This document shows positions 51,517 through 59,839 of a DNA stretch of 64,000 nt, piece after piece. Origin of the DNA: Alphaproteobacteria bacterium. Lineage in GTDB: Bacteria > Pseudomonadota > Alphaproteobacteria > SMXP01. Position numbers and translations under genes: made by a program. The stretch spans positions 123,230-187,229 of the forward strand of contig JANQPV010000020.1 of assembly GCA_028285305.1 (NCBI GenBank). Direction: 5' to 3'. How positions within the stretch are numbered: the stretch's first letter is position 1; the number at the start of each line of letters is the position of its first letter. Under the pieces are notes generated by a model. It was not told the origin of the DNA, did no database searches, and saw nothing but the letters and a program-made list of their open reading frames with translations.

Positions 51517-52786
51517 ATTTTCTCGACGAAATGTACTGATTGGGGGTGCCGCCCTCTTGGGAGTGACTGTGATGGCCACAAAACCTCGGGATCGAAGCGG
51601 TCCGCGCGACCCATACTTTGATCAAATGCAGACCGCGCTCATGAACGCGGGCATTGCAACACCCACCCTTGTCATCGACCGTATGCGGCTCAATGCCAAT
51701 GTGGATGCGCTGATGAGCCATTTGCCCCAAAAGATGGGGTACCGGGTTGTCGCGAAGTCTTTGCCTTCTCCCGCGTTGATTGAACATGTCTGCGAAAGAT
51801 CCGGCACGGATCGACTGATGACGTTCAATCTGCCAATGCTCTCTGAGCTGAGCGAGATGATGCCAGAGGCCGGTCAGTTGCTCGGGAAACCATTGCCTGT
51901 CCAAGCCGCACGGCGTTACTTTGACGTTCTGCCTTCTGGTGCAGAAGGTGCCAAAGCAAATGTGCAGTGGCTGATCGATACGCCTGAGCGCTATACTCAA
52001 TATGCTTCGCTCGCGAACGAGCTCGGCCAAGATCTTCGTCTCAACATCGAATTGGACGTCGGTTTGCATAGAGGCGGTTTTGTGCCTGGCGATAGTCTCG
52101 GCGTTGTTCTTGAGCAGATCAAGGCGAACCCCCGTGCGAACTTCGCTGGTTTCATGGGCTATGAGCCCCACATACCGTCCTTGCCTACGGACAGCTGGCG
52201 GGATGCAGCCCTGAAAGGCGCTTGGAAGATCTATTCCGAAGCACTCGCACAAGCGCAATCAATCTTTGACGCTGAAACCATGAACCACATTACGCGCAAT
52301 GCAGCGGGCAGTCCGACTTACCGGTATTATCATGATACAGAGGTTGCGAATGAAGTGTCGGCAGGGTCGTGTCTCGTGAAGCCGACACACTTTGATACAG
52401 ACCTCCTTGAACCGCACCAGCCGGCGAGCTTTATCGCCACACCGGTAATCAAGTCTCTTCCCACGACGCGCCTCCCAGGGATGGAATTCGCAACCGGAGC
52501 GCAGCGCGCTTGGAACCCCAACCACGACAAAACCCTTTTTATCTATGGCGGACATTGGCTCGCTGATCCCGTGGACCCACCCGGATTGTCCTTGAACTCG
52601 ATCTTCGGACGATCCTCCAATCAGGAGATGCTCAACGGGGGACCGGAGCTCGACATCCAGCCAGACGAGTTTGTGTTTTTCCGTCCGCACCAAAGCGAGG
52701 CCGTGTTTTTACAGTTCGGCGATATCGCGGTCTATGAAGACGGAGCCATCGTTGATATGTGGCCGGTCTTTCCGGCATCGGCTTGA
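51509..52786 (+). CDS. Tat-exported D-threonine aldolase / alanine racemase-like PLP enzyme (DSD1 type)
   Basis: A 425-residue fold-III PLP enzyme with a twin-arginine signal (FSRRNVLIGGAALLGVTV). TPTLVIDRMRLNANVDAL opens the barrel, and YRVVAKSLPSPALIEHV holds Lys83, the expected PLP Schiff-base lysine. LNIELDVGLHRGGF is the family's conserved barrel strand. In the C-terminal domain the metal site reads FFRPHQSEAVFL, with Ser-Glu where related D-threonine aldolases, from memory, have an x-Cys or x-Asp pair. Export of a PLP enzyme via Tat is unusual. Operon mate of the upstream oxidase; substrate unknown (D-hydroxyamino acid or similar). Confidence 0.83.
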   Translation: MLEFSRRNVLIGGAALLGVTVMATKPRDRSGPRDPYFDQMQTALMNAGIATPTLVIDRMRLNANVDALMSHLPQKMGYRVVAKSLPSPALIEHVCERSGTDRLMTFNLPMLSELSEMMPEAGQLLGKPLPVQAARRYFDVLPSGAEGAKANVQWLIDTPERYTQYASLANELGQDLRLNIELDVGLHRGGFVPGDSLGVVLEQIKANPRANFAGFMGYEPHIPSLPTDSWRDAALKGAWKIYSEALAQAQSIFDAETMNHITRNAAGSPTYRYYHDTEVANEVSAGSCLVKPTHFDTDLLEPHQPASFIATPVIKSLPTTRLPGMEFATGAQRAWNPNHDKTLFIYGGHWLADPVDPPGLSLNSIFGRSSNQEMLNGGPELDIQPDEFVFFRPHQSEAVFLQFGDIAVYEDGAIVDMWPVFPASA

Positions 52787-52839
52787 TCTTCGCGAGTGCC
52801 TTCGACTACGCTCTCAATTTCCAAGTGGAGAGTTGAGAC

Positions 52840-54222
52840 ATGCTATTGTCGGGATGGACCACGCCGTTGGCATTGACAAAGGATGAAGTCGTGCAACGGC
52901 GCTACGAAGGATGCGTGGTTCCCGATCATATTGTGGATGCGCTCGACCGCATGGATCCGGGAGACGAGGACGCGCTTGCGGCGGTCCAGGCGGAATTGGA
53001 GATTCTGAAGTCCATCGCCGATTTTCCTTATGAACAACCGAATGATCTGGACGCCATTCGTGCGTTACGTCCTGACGGCCCGCGCACTCTAGATATTGCT
53101 TATGCTGATGATGTATTGCTGGACCGAATGCATGGCGCATGGACCGGCAAGTGTGTGGGATGTGCCCTCGGAAAGCCTGTCGAAATCATGGGCATGCAGG
53201 GCTTTAAGGAACTCAATGGACGACGGGCCATCAAGAGATACCTTGAGGCGCGCAATGACTGGCCGCTGACGGACTATGTGAGCGGGGTGGCGGCAAACGA
53301 CGGGGGAATGGGTCTTTTGTTTCCGGCATCCCAACGCGAGAACGTCGCCTTTATGGAGCCCGACGACGATATTCACTATGCGCTCATCGGCCTGAAGGTG
53401 CTTGAGCAATACGGTGCTGACTTCACCTGGACGAATGTGGCCGATACGTGGAACAGTTCGCTTTCCTATCAATCGATTTGCACCGCCGAAACACAGGCTA
53501 TTCTCAACTACAACGCCGTCACGCCGCACTTCTACACACGGCAGCCAGGAACTTACGCCTCACCAGAGTTTACTCGGCGCCATAACAATCCGTATCGGGA
53601 GTGGATAGGCGCTCAGATCCGCGCAGACGGCTGGGCCTATTGTTGCGCAGGTCAACCCGAACGCGCGGCCGAGTTCGCTTGGCGCGATGCTCATTGGACT
53701 CATACTGCGAACGGAATCTATGGAGAGATGATGGCTGCGGCGATGATCGCCGCCGCCTTTGTCGAAGACGACCCCTTCACGCTTGTCGAAATCGGGCTCT
53801 CGGAAATTCCCGCCAATTGCCGGCTAGCGCAAGCTGTCCGCATTGCCCTTGAGTGGTGTGATACGTGTGCAGATTTTGAGGCATTCTTAGACCGGCTTGA
53901 GACTCACTTTGGCGATATGAGCCCGGTTCACACCGTCAACAACACTCTCGTTATTGTCATGTCGTTGATATATGGAGACATGGATCCGGATCGCTCAATG
54001 TGTTTGGCAGTCATGGCGGGACTGGATACTGATTCGCACACGGCAACTGTCGGCTCGATCGTCGGTGCCGCACGCGGCAAGTCCCGATTTGGTGGAAATT
54101 TGCATGCAAGGCTCAATGATACGGTCAAACCGCTCGTTTTTGGTTTTCAAGATGTCAGCATGCGATCCCTTGCCGAACGGTGTCTTGCAGTGCGCGCAAA
54201 CTTGCTGGACGGTGACGCATGA
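52840..54222 (+). CDS. ADP-ribosylglycohydrolase family protein
   Basis: A 460-residue cytosolic protein. After about 85 N-terminal residues without a recognised domain, the DraG/ARH core starts with RMHGAWTGKCVGCALGKPVE; PDDDIHYALIGLKVLEQYG provides the first metal-binding Asp cluster, and AGLDTDSHTATVGSIVGAARG the second (D-T-D-S with the trailing G-A-A-R-G). It would hydrolyse N- or O-glycosidic ADP-ribose or another ribosyl bond with two divalent metals. It lies 53 bp after the PLP enzyme and overlaps the ribokinase start by 4 bp, suggesting released ribose is phosphorylated by the next gene. Confidence 0.88.
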   Translation: MLLSGWTTPLALTKDEVVQRRYEGCVVPDHIVDALDRMDPGDEDALAAVQAELEILKSIADFPYEQPNDLDAIRALRPDGPRTLDIAYADDVLLDRMHGAWTGKCVGCALGKPVEIMGMQGFKELNGRRAIKRYLEARNDWPLTDYVSGVAANDGGMGLLFPASQRENVAFMEPDDDIHYALIGLKVLEQYGADFTWTNVADTWNSSLSYQSICTAETQAILNYNAVTPHFYTRQPGTYASPEFTRRHNNPYREWIGAQIRADGWAYCCAGQPERAAEFAWRDAHWTHTANGIYGEMMAAAMIAAAFVEDDPFTLVEIGLSEIPANCRLAQAVRIALEWCDTCADFEAFLDRLETHFGDMSPVHTVNNTLVIVMSLIYGDMDPDRSMCLAVMAGLDTDSHTATVGSIVGAARGKSRFGGNLHARLNDTVKPLVFGFQDVSMRSLAERCLAVRANLLDGDA

Positions 54223-55133
54223 TGTCAAAGGTCGTCGTCGTCGGAAGTCTGAACATGGATATCGTCATTCAAGTTGAGCGGCATCCACATGTAGGAGAAA
54301 CGATCTTTAGTCAGAGTGTGTCGAGCATCCCGGGTGGAAAGGGTGCGAATCAGGCTGCGGCAAGTGCGTCCCAAGGTGCCGCCACCCATTTGATAGGCCG
54401 GGTGGGTGCAGATGACTTCGGAGACGCGCTCCTTCAGTTCTGTCATCGTTTCTGTATCAATACCGATGCCGTAAAACGAGTACCAAATCTGCCGACAGGG
54501 CAAGCCTTTGTGACGGTCGATGTGGAAGGGGTGAATTCCGTTGTTGTTCATGGAGGCGCCAATCAGTCGTGGGGGGCCACGTTCAGCGACACGGAGTTGA
54601 TCGGCCCTGGCGATATGATTCTTGCACAGTTGGAAATACCTACGCATATCGTTGCCCAAGCGTTTGAAGCAGCAAAAACTAAGGGGGCCACGACGATCCT
54701 TAATCCGTCCCCTGTTGCATTCTTTGACCTCGATCTATTGGATCTCACCGACATTCTCATCGCCAACGAACACGAACTTGGAACTGCAGCCCAGGCAAAG
54801 AGCCAGCCATCATCAGCTGACGACTATGCGGCCGCGGAAGCGGCGGCGGCAGGGCGAGCCTGCAAGCGGATCATCACGACTTTGGGTGAGTTGGGTGTCC
54901 GGATTTATGACCGCGGCGAGCGGTCTTCGGTTCCTGGTCGTCGGGTTCAGGCCGTCGATACAACGGGTGCCGGAGACTGTTTTGCGGGAACATTTGCGGC
55001 GGCGCTGGCGGACGGCGCGGACTTTGTAGCTGCCGCAAAGCGGGCCAATCTTGCCGCCTCCATTAGCGTTACACGGCTGGGTGCCGGCCCCTCAATGCCG
55101 ACGCGGGATGAGGTCGACGCCCTTATCAATTAG
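54219..55133 (+). CDS. rbsK: Ribokinase / PfkB-family sugar kinase
   Basis: A 304-residue PfkB kinase. VVVVGSLNMDIVIQVERHPHVGET is the ribokinase N-terminal signature with the ribose-contacting Asn-Met-Asp, IPGGKGANQAAASASQGA the first PfkB motif, and VDTTGAGDCFAGTFAAALADG the second, with the catalytic Asp in GAGD. ILAQLEIPTHIV and ILNPSPV match ribokinase. It phosphorylates ribose (or a related pentose) with ATP. It ends the operon with the ADP-ribosylglycohydrolase. Confidence 0.92.
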   Translation: MMSKVVVVGSLNMDIVIQVERHPHVGETIFSQSVSSIPGGKGANQAAASASQGAATHLIGRVGADDFGDALLQFCHRFCINTDAVKRVPNLPTGQAFVTVDVEGVNSVVVHGGANQSWGATFSDTELIGPGDMILAQLEIPTHIVAQAFEAAKTKGATTILNPSPVAFFDLDLLDLTDILIANEHELGTAAQAKSQPSSADDYAAAEAAAAGRACKRIITTLGELGVRIYDRGERSSVPGRRVQAVDTTGAGDCFAGTFAAALADGADFVAAAKRANLAASISVTRLGAGPSMPTRDEVDALIN

Positions 55134-55200
55134 GGCGCCGACATCCAGGTCCGCGCATGGGGCTAGATCAGCCTCCCCGTAGTTCTTTGCGTCTATTGTG

Positions 55201-56616
55201 TTAGGCCGCGAGAGGGACCCAGTTCCCGTGGAAGCCTGCCGGAATGCGGAGCGGCAGCTTAGCTGTTGCCACCGGTCCTTGGTCGATCTCCTTGGCATCG
55301 AAGATCATCAACTCGCTTTTATCTGTCGGCTGATCATAGGCAAGCATGATGACATAGCCGTCATCCTCGCCTTTTGAGCCTTCGCGGGCGGCGAACACGG
55401 GCTCGCCCACCATGCGGCCTTCGCCTAAGTTGAATGTCTTGCGGCCACCAGTCTGCGTATCGTAGTGAATGAGCGTGTCAAAGTTCTCGAGCTTTTTGCC
55501 AACCGTGCCGACCGCATAGCCATGCCGGTATGGACGGGTCGAATAGTCATCATTCGTGCGCGGAAACTCGCAAGCCATGTCATCGAACAACTCTTCTTGG
55601 ATTGAGTTTGTGTTGTCGGACAAGTCGACTGACCAGCGGCGGAAAGTAGGCGCCACGCCTTCTTCGACGTCCGCCATTGTTCCATCGAGCTTTGGTGCAA
55701 ATTGTGTGGCGTTGGATCCGGTTACGTCGGCGTGCAGTTTCGTGCCGTCGGTCCAAGCATTCATCATGTGGAACATAAACTTGGCTTCGCAGTTGAACCA
55801 ACGAATGTCTGCTTCCGAGCCGTCGCGGGGGAGTACCCCAAAATGGGTTCCCTTGTCCGGTTCCCAAGCCAACATGGGCTCACCCTTAAAAGCTCGCTCC
55901 AAATCTGTGGTCAGAGGAAATATGGGAAAAATGACATGGGTTTCCGTGACGAAAAAGTCATGGACCATGGCAGAGTATGGTGCTTCGATGAAAAGATTCT
56001 TTGTAAGGTTTCCATCTTTGTCGGCCACATTGTAGCGGATCGCATTGGAGCCAGGCCCTTTGGCCGAGTAGCCGAAGAAGATCATCTCTCCTGTATGGAC
56101 GTCGAACTTGGGGTGTGCCGTGACAGGTCCGTCTATCTGACCGCCATAATCAAGCTCGCCGACCGTTTCCAGCGTACGGTGCTTGATTTCGGTCGGCAAC
56201 GCACCCTCCATGAGGGCGAGCATTTTGCCACCGTGTTGGACGATGTTGGTGTTCGCCGTGTTATACTTGAGTTCATTCGCGCGCGGATCATTCATCATCG
56301 GGTTTCCGAAGACACCGAAAAGTCTCTCACCTGCTTCCATTTCCGCCATGAGCTTTTCCGAGCGGACCCAACGGTTGCGCCAGGAAATGCGGTCGTTCTC
56401 AAAGTGGAAGCATTGGATCATTCCATCTCCGTCGAACCAGTGATAGGTGTCGCCTTCTCGAGGAGGGTGAAGAGGGTCCGGACCGTTCCGGTAATAGGTG
56501 CCGATGAGATCTTTTGGCAATTCTCCCTCGATCACCAGATCCGGTGCATCGCATTCGATGCCGGACGGCGCCATGAAGCCCGTCAGGAAAGGATCATTGG
56601 GAAAAGGTTTAGTCAT
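55201..56616 (-). CDS. Carotenoid cleavage oxygenase family protein
   Basis: A 471-residue seven-bladed-propeller non-haem iron dioxygenase. The four iron-ligand His regions are visible: VTAHPKFDVHTGEM, APYSAMVHDFFVTETHVIF, AKFMFHMMNAW, and FHGNWVPLA at the C-terminus. YYRNGPDPLHPPREGDTYHWFDGDGMIQCFHFENDRISW is the family's N-terminal signature. It cleaves a carbon-carbon double bond in carotenoids, apocarotenoids or stilbenes using oxygen. GGAGG precedes ATG 56614-56616. Same strand as the TonB receptor upstream, with a terminator between, so separately transcribed. Confidence 0.93.
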   Translation of the reverse strand: MTKPFPNDPFLTGFMAPSGIECDAPDLVIEGELPKDLIGTYYRNGPDPLHPPREGDTYHWFDGDGMIQCFHFENDRISWRNRWVRSEKLMAEMEAGERLFGVFGNPMMNDPRANELKYNTANTNIVQHGGKMLALMEGALPTEIKHRTLETVGELDYGGQIDGPVTAHPKFDVHTGEMIFFGYSAKGPGSNAIRYNVADKDGNLTKNLFIEAPYSAMVHDFFVTETHVIFPIFPLTTDLERAFKGEPMLAWEPDKGTHFGVLPRDGSEADIRWFNCEAKFMFHMMNAWTDGTKLHADVTGSNATQFAPKLDGTMADVEEGVAPTFRRWSVDLSDNTNSIQEELFDDMACEFPRTNDDYSTRPYRHGYAVGTVGKKLENFDTLIHYDTQTGGRKTFNLGEGRMVGEPVFAAREGSKGEDDGYVIMLAYDQPTDKSELMIFDAKEIDQGPVATAKLPLRIPAGFHGNWVPLAA

Positions 56617-56790
56617 GAGTTTTCCTCCGTCACAGCTTCAAAGGTATATCGTCAAAGGCGCAAGCGCGAGCGCCAAAACATCTAGAGAATACTGAGTGGA
56701 AGCTACCGTATAGAGAAGAGGAATCGGTGCAACCTCTCCATATAGATGGGGCTAATCGGCCTGGCAGCAATTCGGGGGTTGATCTCCATC

Positions 56791-56822
56791 AAAAGCAAAA
56801 GCCGGGGCCCGAAAGCCCCGGC
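56791..56822 (-). terminator. Rho-independent terminator of the TonB-dependent receptor
   Basis: On the minus strand GCCGGGGC (56822-56815) pairs with GCCCCGGC (56808-56801) around a 6-nt loop, followed by TTTTGCTTTT. Starts 36 bp after the receptor stop codon. Confidence 0.85.
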
Positions 56823-56857
56823 ATATGGAAGGGTAGACGATAAAGTATGAGAGCTGA

Positions 56858-59194
56858 CTAATTGTAATTGGCCGTCAGTTCAAAGAACCATGTCCGAGGT
56901 GCACCGAAGCTTTGGAAGTCGATGTTCGGTAGAGCTGCCGTCGCATACTCTTCATCCAAGATATTTTTTCCGGTGAAATCGGCCCGTAGATCAACGCCAT
57001 TCAATTCGAAACTATAGGAGATCCCGCCGTTTACGAGGTGATAGGCGTCTTGCAGATTTCCGTCGAAGGCGTTGAACCCTCCAATCCACTCGACTTCACT
57101 GCGGTATAGCCAATTGGCGTTAACGTTCAGATCGCCTATGCCAATCTGGCGCGTGTAGCTGACCGTTGCACCGCCCTGCGATTCCGGCGAGCGCGTCAGC
57201 CCTGCGACAGATCCCTGACACGTAAACGTGGCAAGGTCGGGTTCAGGGCAAACGGAGGTCGGGCCGACGCCGAACGGTCCCAGCGGAAACGTCTGAGGTT
57301 CATTTTGTCCAACGAGCCAGCCGTAATTAGCACTAACTGTTAGACCCTCGATAAAGTCTGGGTTCGCTTGGAGTTCCATCTCGATCCCGCTGACATTTAC
57401 TTTGTCGACGTTCAAGATGATCGTATTTGTTGTTGGAGTGCCACCCGGTCTCACCGAAACGATGTTAGACTGGCTGCCCTCTCTGTCGGACAAGAAACCT
57501 GAAATGTTTGCCCGGAGTTGGTCTTCAAACCACTGAGACTTCATACCAAATTCGAAAGTCTTAACGATCTCAGGATCGTAGGAAAGATCGTCCACGGTTA
57601 TGAACAGTGCCGGATCCGGAACGCCTCGGATAGAAATACCTCCGCTTCGAAAACCTTGAGCATAATAGCCGTACAACAAAATATCTTCGGTGACATTTAG
57701 GTCCACACTTACTTTAGGCGTAGTGTAGTTCCAACTATCCTCCGTATTGGGAACAATGGTTTCAATGCCTGGGAAGATAAGATCATCGAACCTGCTGTAC
57801 TGATTCTTCTCTTCATGAATATGGCGCAAACCGAACGATGCACTTAGGCGATCCGGAATAATATCCACCAAGATGGACCCGAATGCAGAATATGCGTGAT
57901 TCTCCTCGCCGCTGTTCTGCTCAGAGTTAACTCCATCAGCCGTACCGAAACCGCCCGTAAACACAGCACAAGCAGTTAGGACTCCGCAGCCTATTGCATC
58001 GTTGTATGAATCGGTAAACTGAGTGAGATTGACCTGATGTCGATAGTAAAAACCACCCAGCAGCACGTCAATGCGATCGTCCAAGAACGTCTCATTCCAG
58101 CGCAGCTCTTGCGTGAGCTGATCGTATTCCTGCGCCCTGTCCGTATGGAGCTGATTACCGGTCAATGGAAGACCAATGAGAGGGTTGTTCAAGAAGGCCG
58201 TCGGACCCAAAAAAGCATTTTCAGGCGCACCAGGACCAAAATTTGTCGCATCAAAATCTTGGAAGGCCCGGTCGGAGGTATCCATTATCGCCGTAATGGA
58301 GGTAAATGTGCCGAAGGACGTATCCCAATCCAACTTGGCGCGATAAATCTTGGCGTCATACTGTGCGTCGCCGCCGAAATCGCCAAAGCCCGTAAATTGC
58401 TCGTCCTTCAAAGAAATGAGTTCGACAGGCAACAATCCGCTGCGGTCTTCAATGAAGTCGTAGCCCAATAAGATCTCAAGACCCTCTACGGGCGTGATCA
58501 ACAATTCTGCATTGGCGGATTTGTACTCAACAGAACCCTCGTTTGATCCCAAGAACACATTATCTGTGTATCCTTCCCGGTTGTTCAGTGTCCCGCCGAT
58601 CTTCAATGCGATAAGATCAGGAATAATCGGCGCGTTCCCTACGAACCGGAAGCGTCCGTGCTCAAATGCACCGTAGCCCGCGGATACTTTGGCCCCGAAT
58701 TCCCCTGTTGGTCGCGACCGTGTCGCCTTCAAAACGCCGCCGGTTGTGTTCTTTCCGAACAAGACGCCCTGGGGCCCGCGCAAAATCTCTAAGGACTGCA
58801 TATCGAAGGCATCGATCAGCTGCCCTGTGTTCACGCCAAGGAACACATCATCCAATATGACGCCAACGGAAGGGTTTTGCGTTTTCTCAACGTCAGAATA
58901 TCCTTCGCCGCGAATGTAGATGGCTCCGCCGCCCGGTATCGCGGTCTGTTGTCCGACGAAAACGTTTGGTGCAAATCCATCCAAATCCTGAAGTGTTCGA
59001 GGATTGATCTGCTCAATCTGCTCGGTCGAAAACGCTGTTACCGAAATCGGCACATCCTGGATCGACTCTTCACGCTTTCGCGCTGTAACAATAATTTCGT
59101 CGATTTGCGCTGACGCAGGCAGCGACAGCATTATGTCTGCAGATAAAAGGAGTGCAGCGGCGGCTGCGCCCTTGAGTAGGTTCCGTTTCCTCAT
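56858..59194 (-). CDS. TonB-dependent outer-membrane receptor
   Basis: A 778-residue receptor with signal peptide (MRKRNLLKGAAAAALLLSADIMLSLPASA). The TonB box region EIIVTARKREESIQDVPISVTAF starts the plug domain, with IRGEGYSDVEKTQNPSVGVILDDVFLG typical of the proteobacterial group that imports hydrophobic plant, terpenoid or steroid compounds. The remaining about 600 residues form the barrel. The protein ends LTANYN, lacking the usual C-terminal Phe/Tyr/Trp. GGGGAG precedes ATG 59192-59194. Partner of neighbouring catabolic genes or the DUF3604 protein; ligand unknown. Confidence 0.92.
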   Translation of the reverse strand: MRKRNLLKGAAAAALLLSADIMLSLPASAQIDEIIVTARKREESIQDVPISVTAFSTEQIEQINPRTLQDLDGFAPNVFVGQQTAIPGGGAIYIRGEGYSDVEKTQNPSVGVILDDVFLGVNTGQLIDAFDMQSLEILRGPQGVLFGKNTTGGVLKATRSRPTGEFGAKVSAGYGAFEHGRFRFVGNAPIIPDLIALKIGGTLNNREGYTDNVFLGSNEGSVEYKSANAELLITPVEGLEILLGYDFIEDRSGLLPVELISLKDEQFTGFGDFGGDAQYDAKIYRAKLDWDTSFGTFTSITAIMDTSDRAFQDFDATNFGPGAPENAFLGPTAFLNNPLIGLPLTGNQLHTDRAQEYDQLTQELRWNETFLDDRIDVLLGGFYYRHQVNLTQFTDSYNDAIGCGVLTACAVFTGGFGTADGVNSEQNSGEENHAYSAFGSILVDIIPDRLSASFGLRHIHEEKNQYSRFDDLIFPGIETIVPNTEDSWNYTTPKVSVDLNVTEDILLYGYYAQGFRSGGISIRGVPDPALFITVDDLSYDPEIVKTFEFGMKSQWFEDQLRANISGFLSDREGSQSNIVSVRPGGTPTTNTIILNVDKVNVSGIEMELQANPDFIEGLTVSANYGWLVGQNEPQTFPLGPFGVGPTSVCPEPDLATFTCQGSVAGLTRSPESQGGATVSYTRQIGIGDLNVNANWLYRSEVEWIGGFNAFDGNLQDAYHLVNGGISYSFELNGVDLRADFTGKNILDEEYATAALPNIDFQSFGAPRTWFFELTANYN

Positions 59195-59839
59195 CCCTAT
59201 GCTCCCCGATTTCGTTCGAGTTGTTTTGCGTGGAAATGCTCGCTCGTCGCGCTCTTGCGTTTTGGTAGTCCCCTCCCATTTGGCAACGTAACGCAAAGCG
59301 TGCGCTGGCCCCCTAAACTTGGAGCGCATTCATGCGTCTCAATGCCACGCTCGGACAAAGCCTAGAGCCTTTCACCAAATTGTTATACTACCTAAAAAGG
59401 GAGGGCCTCTATTGTTGGAGGCTGTGTCACCTTGTTGCTACACAACAATCCACCGTTCACCGACCAAATTGCCACTTAGGACAGCAAGTCTGTCTCTTTA
59501 GCGCTCCAGTATGGCAAGCATGCTGACCTTTTCTCGACAGATCTGGGGAAACGAGGATCGATCCGGACCTTTACAAGCCCTGTGGCTTGGTCCCGATGGT
59601 GGACGCGAGAAGCGCCGTTCAACTTCTTGTTCGCAATTGCAATATGGAATTGCGAAGAGCTGAGACATGTTCCTTCGTTGCGATCATTCCCCCGAATCTG
59701 TTTTTCCGTCTGCGGTTCATCCCGAGTATCCAATTGAGTTCGGTACGCTTTGCTTTTTTTCTGCTCCACGCTAGGTTCGTTTAAATGGTGCAACCAGGAC
59801 TTTGCACAGCCCACATCACTTTGCTTGAGAGAAGTTTTG
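59195..59839. other. Intergenic region between divergent receptor and DUF3604 genes
   Basis: These 645 bp contain only short overlapping frames without ribosome sites or family features. They should hold promoters for both genes. I see no convincing dyad or -35/-10 pair and no RNA gene. Confidence 0.5.

Noticed and set aside
51242..52258. Long minus-strand open frame (338 codons) opposite the oxidase and PLP enzyme genes
   Set aside because: No family features or ribosome site; the plus-strand genes carry clear motifs, so this is an antisense shadow.
55702..56685. Plus-strand open frame of 327 codons opposite the carotenoid oxygenase
   Set aside because: Antisense shadow of a gene with all four iron-ligand regions; translation has no recognisable domain.
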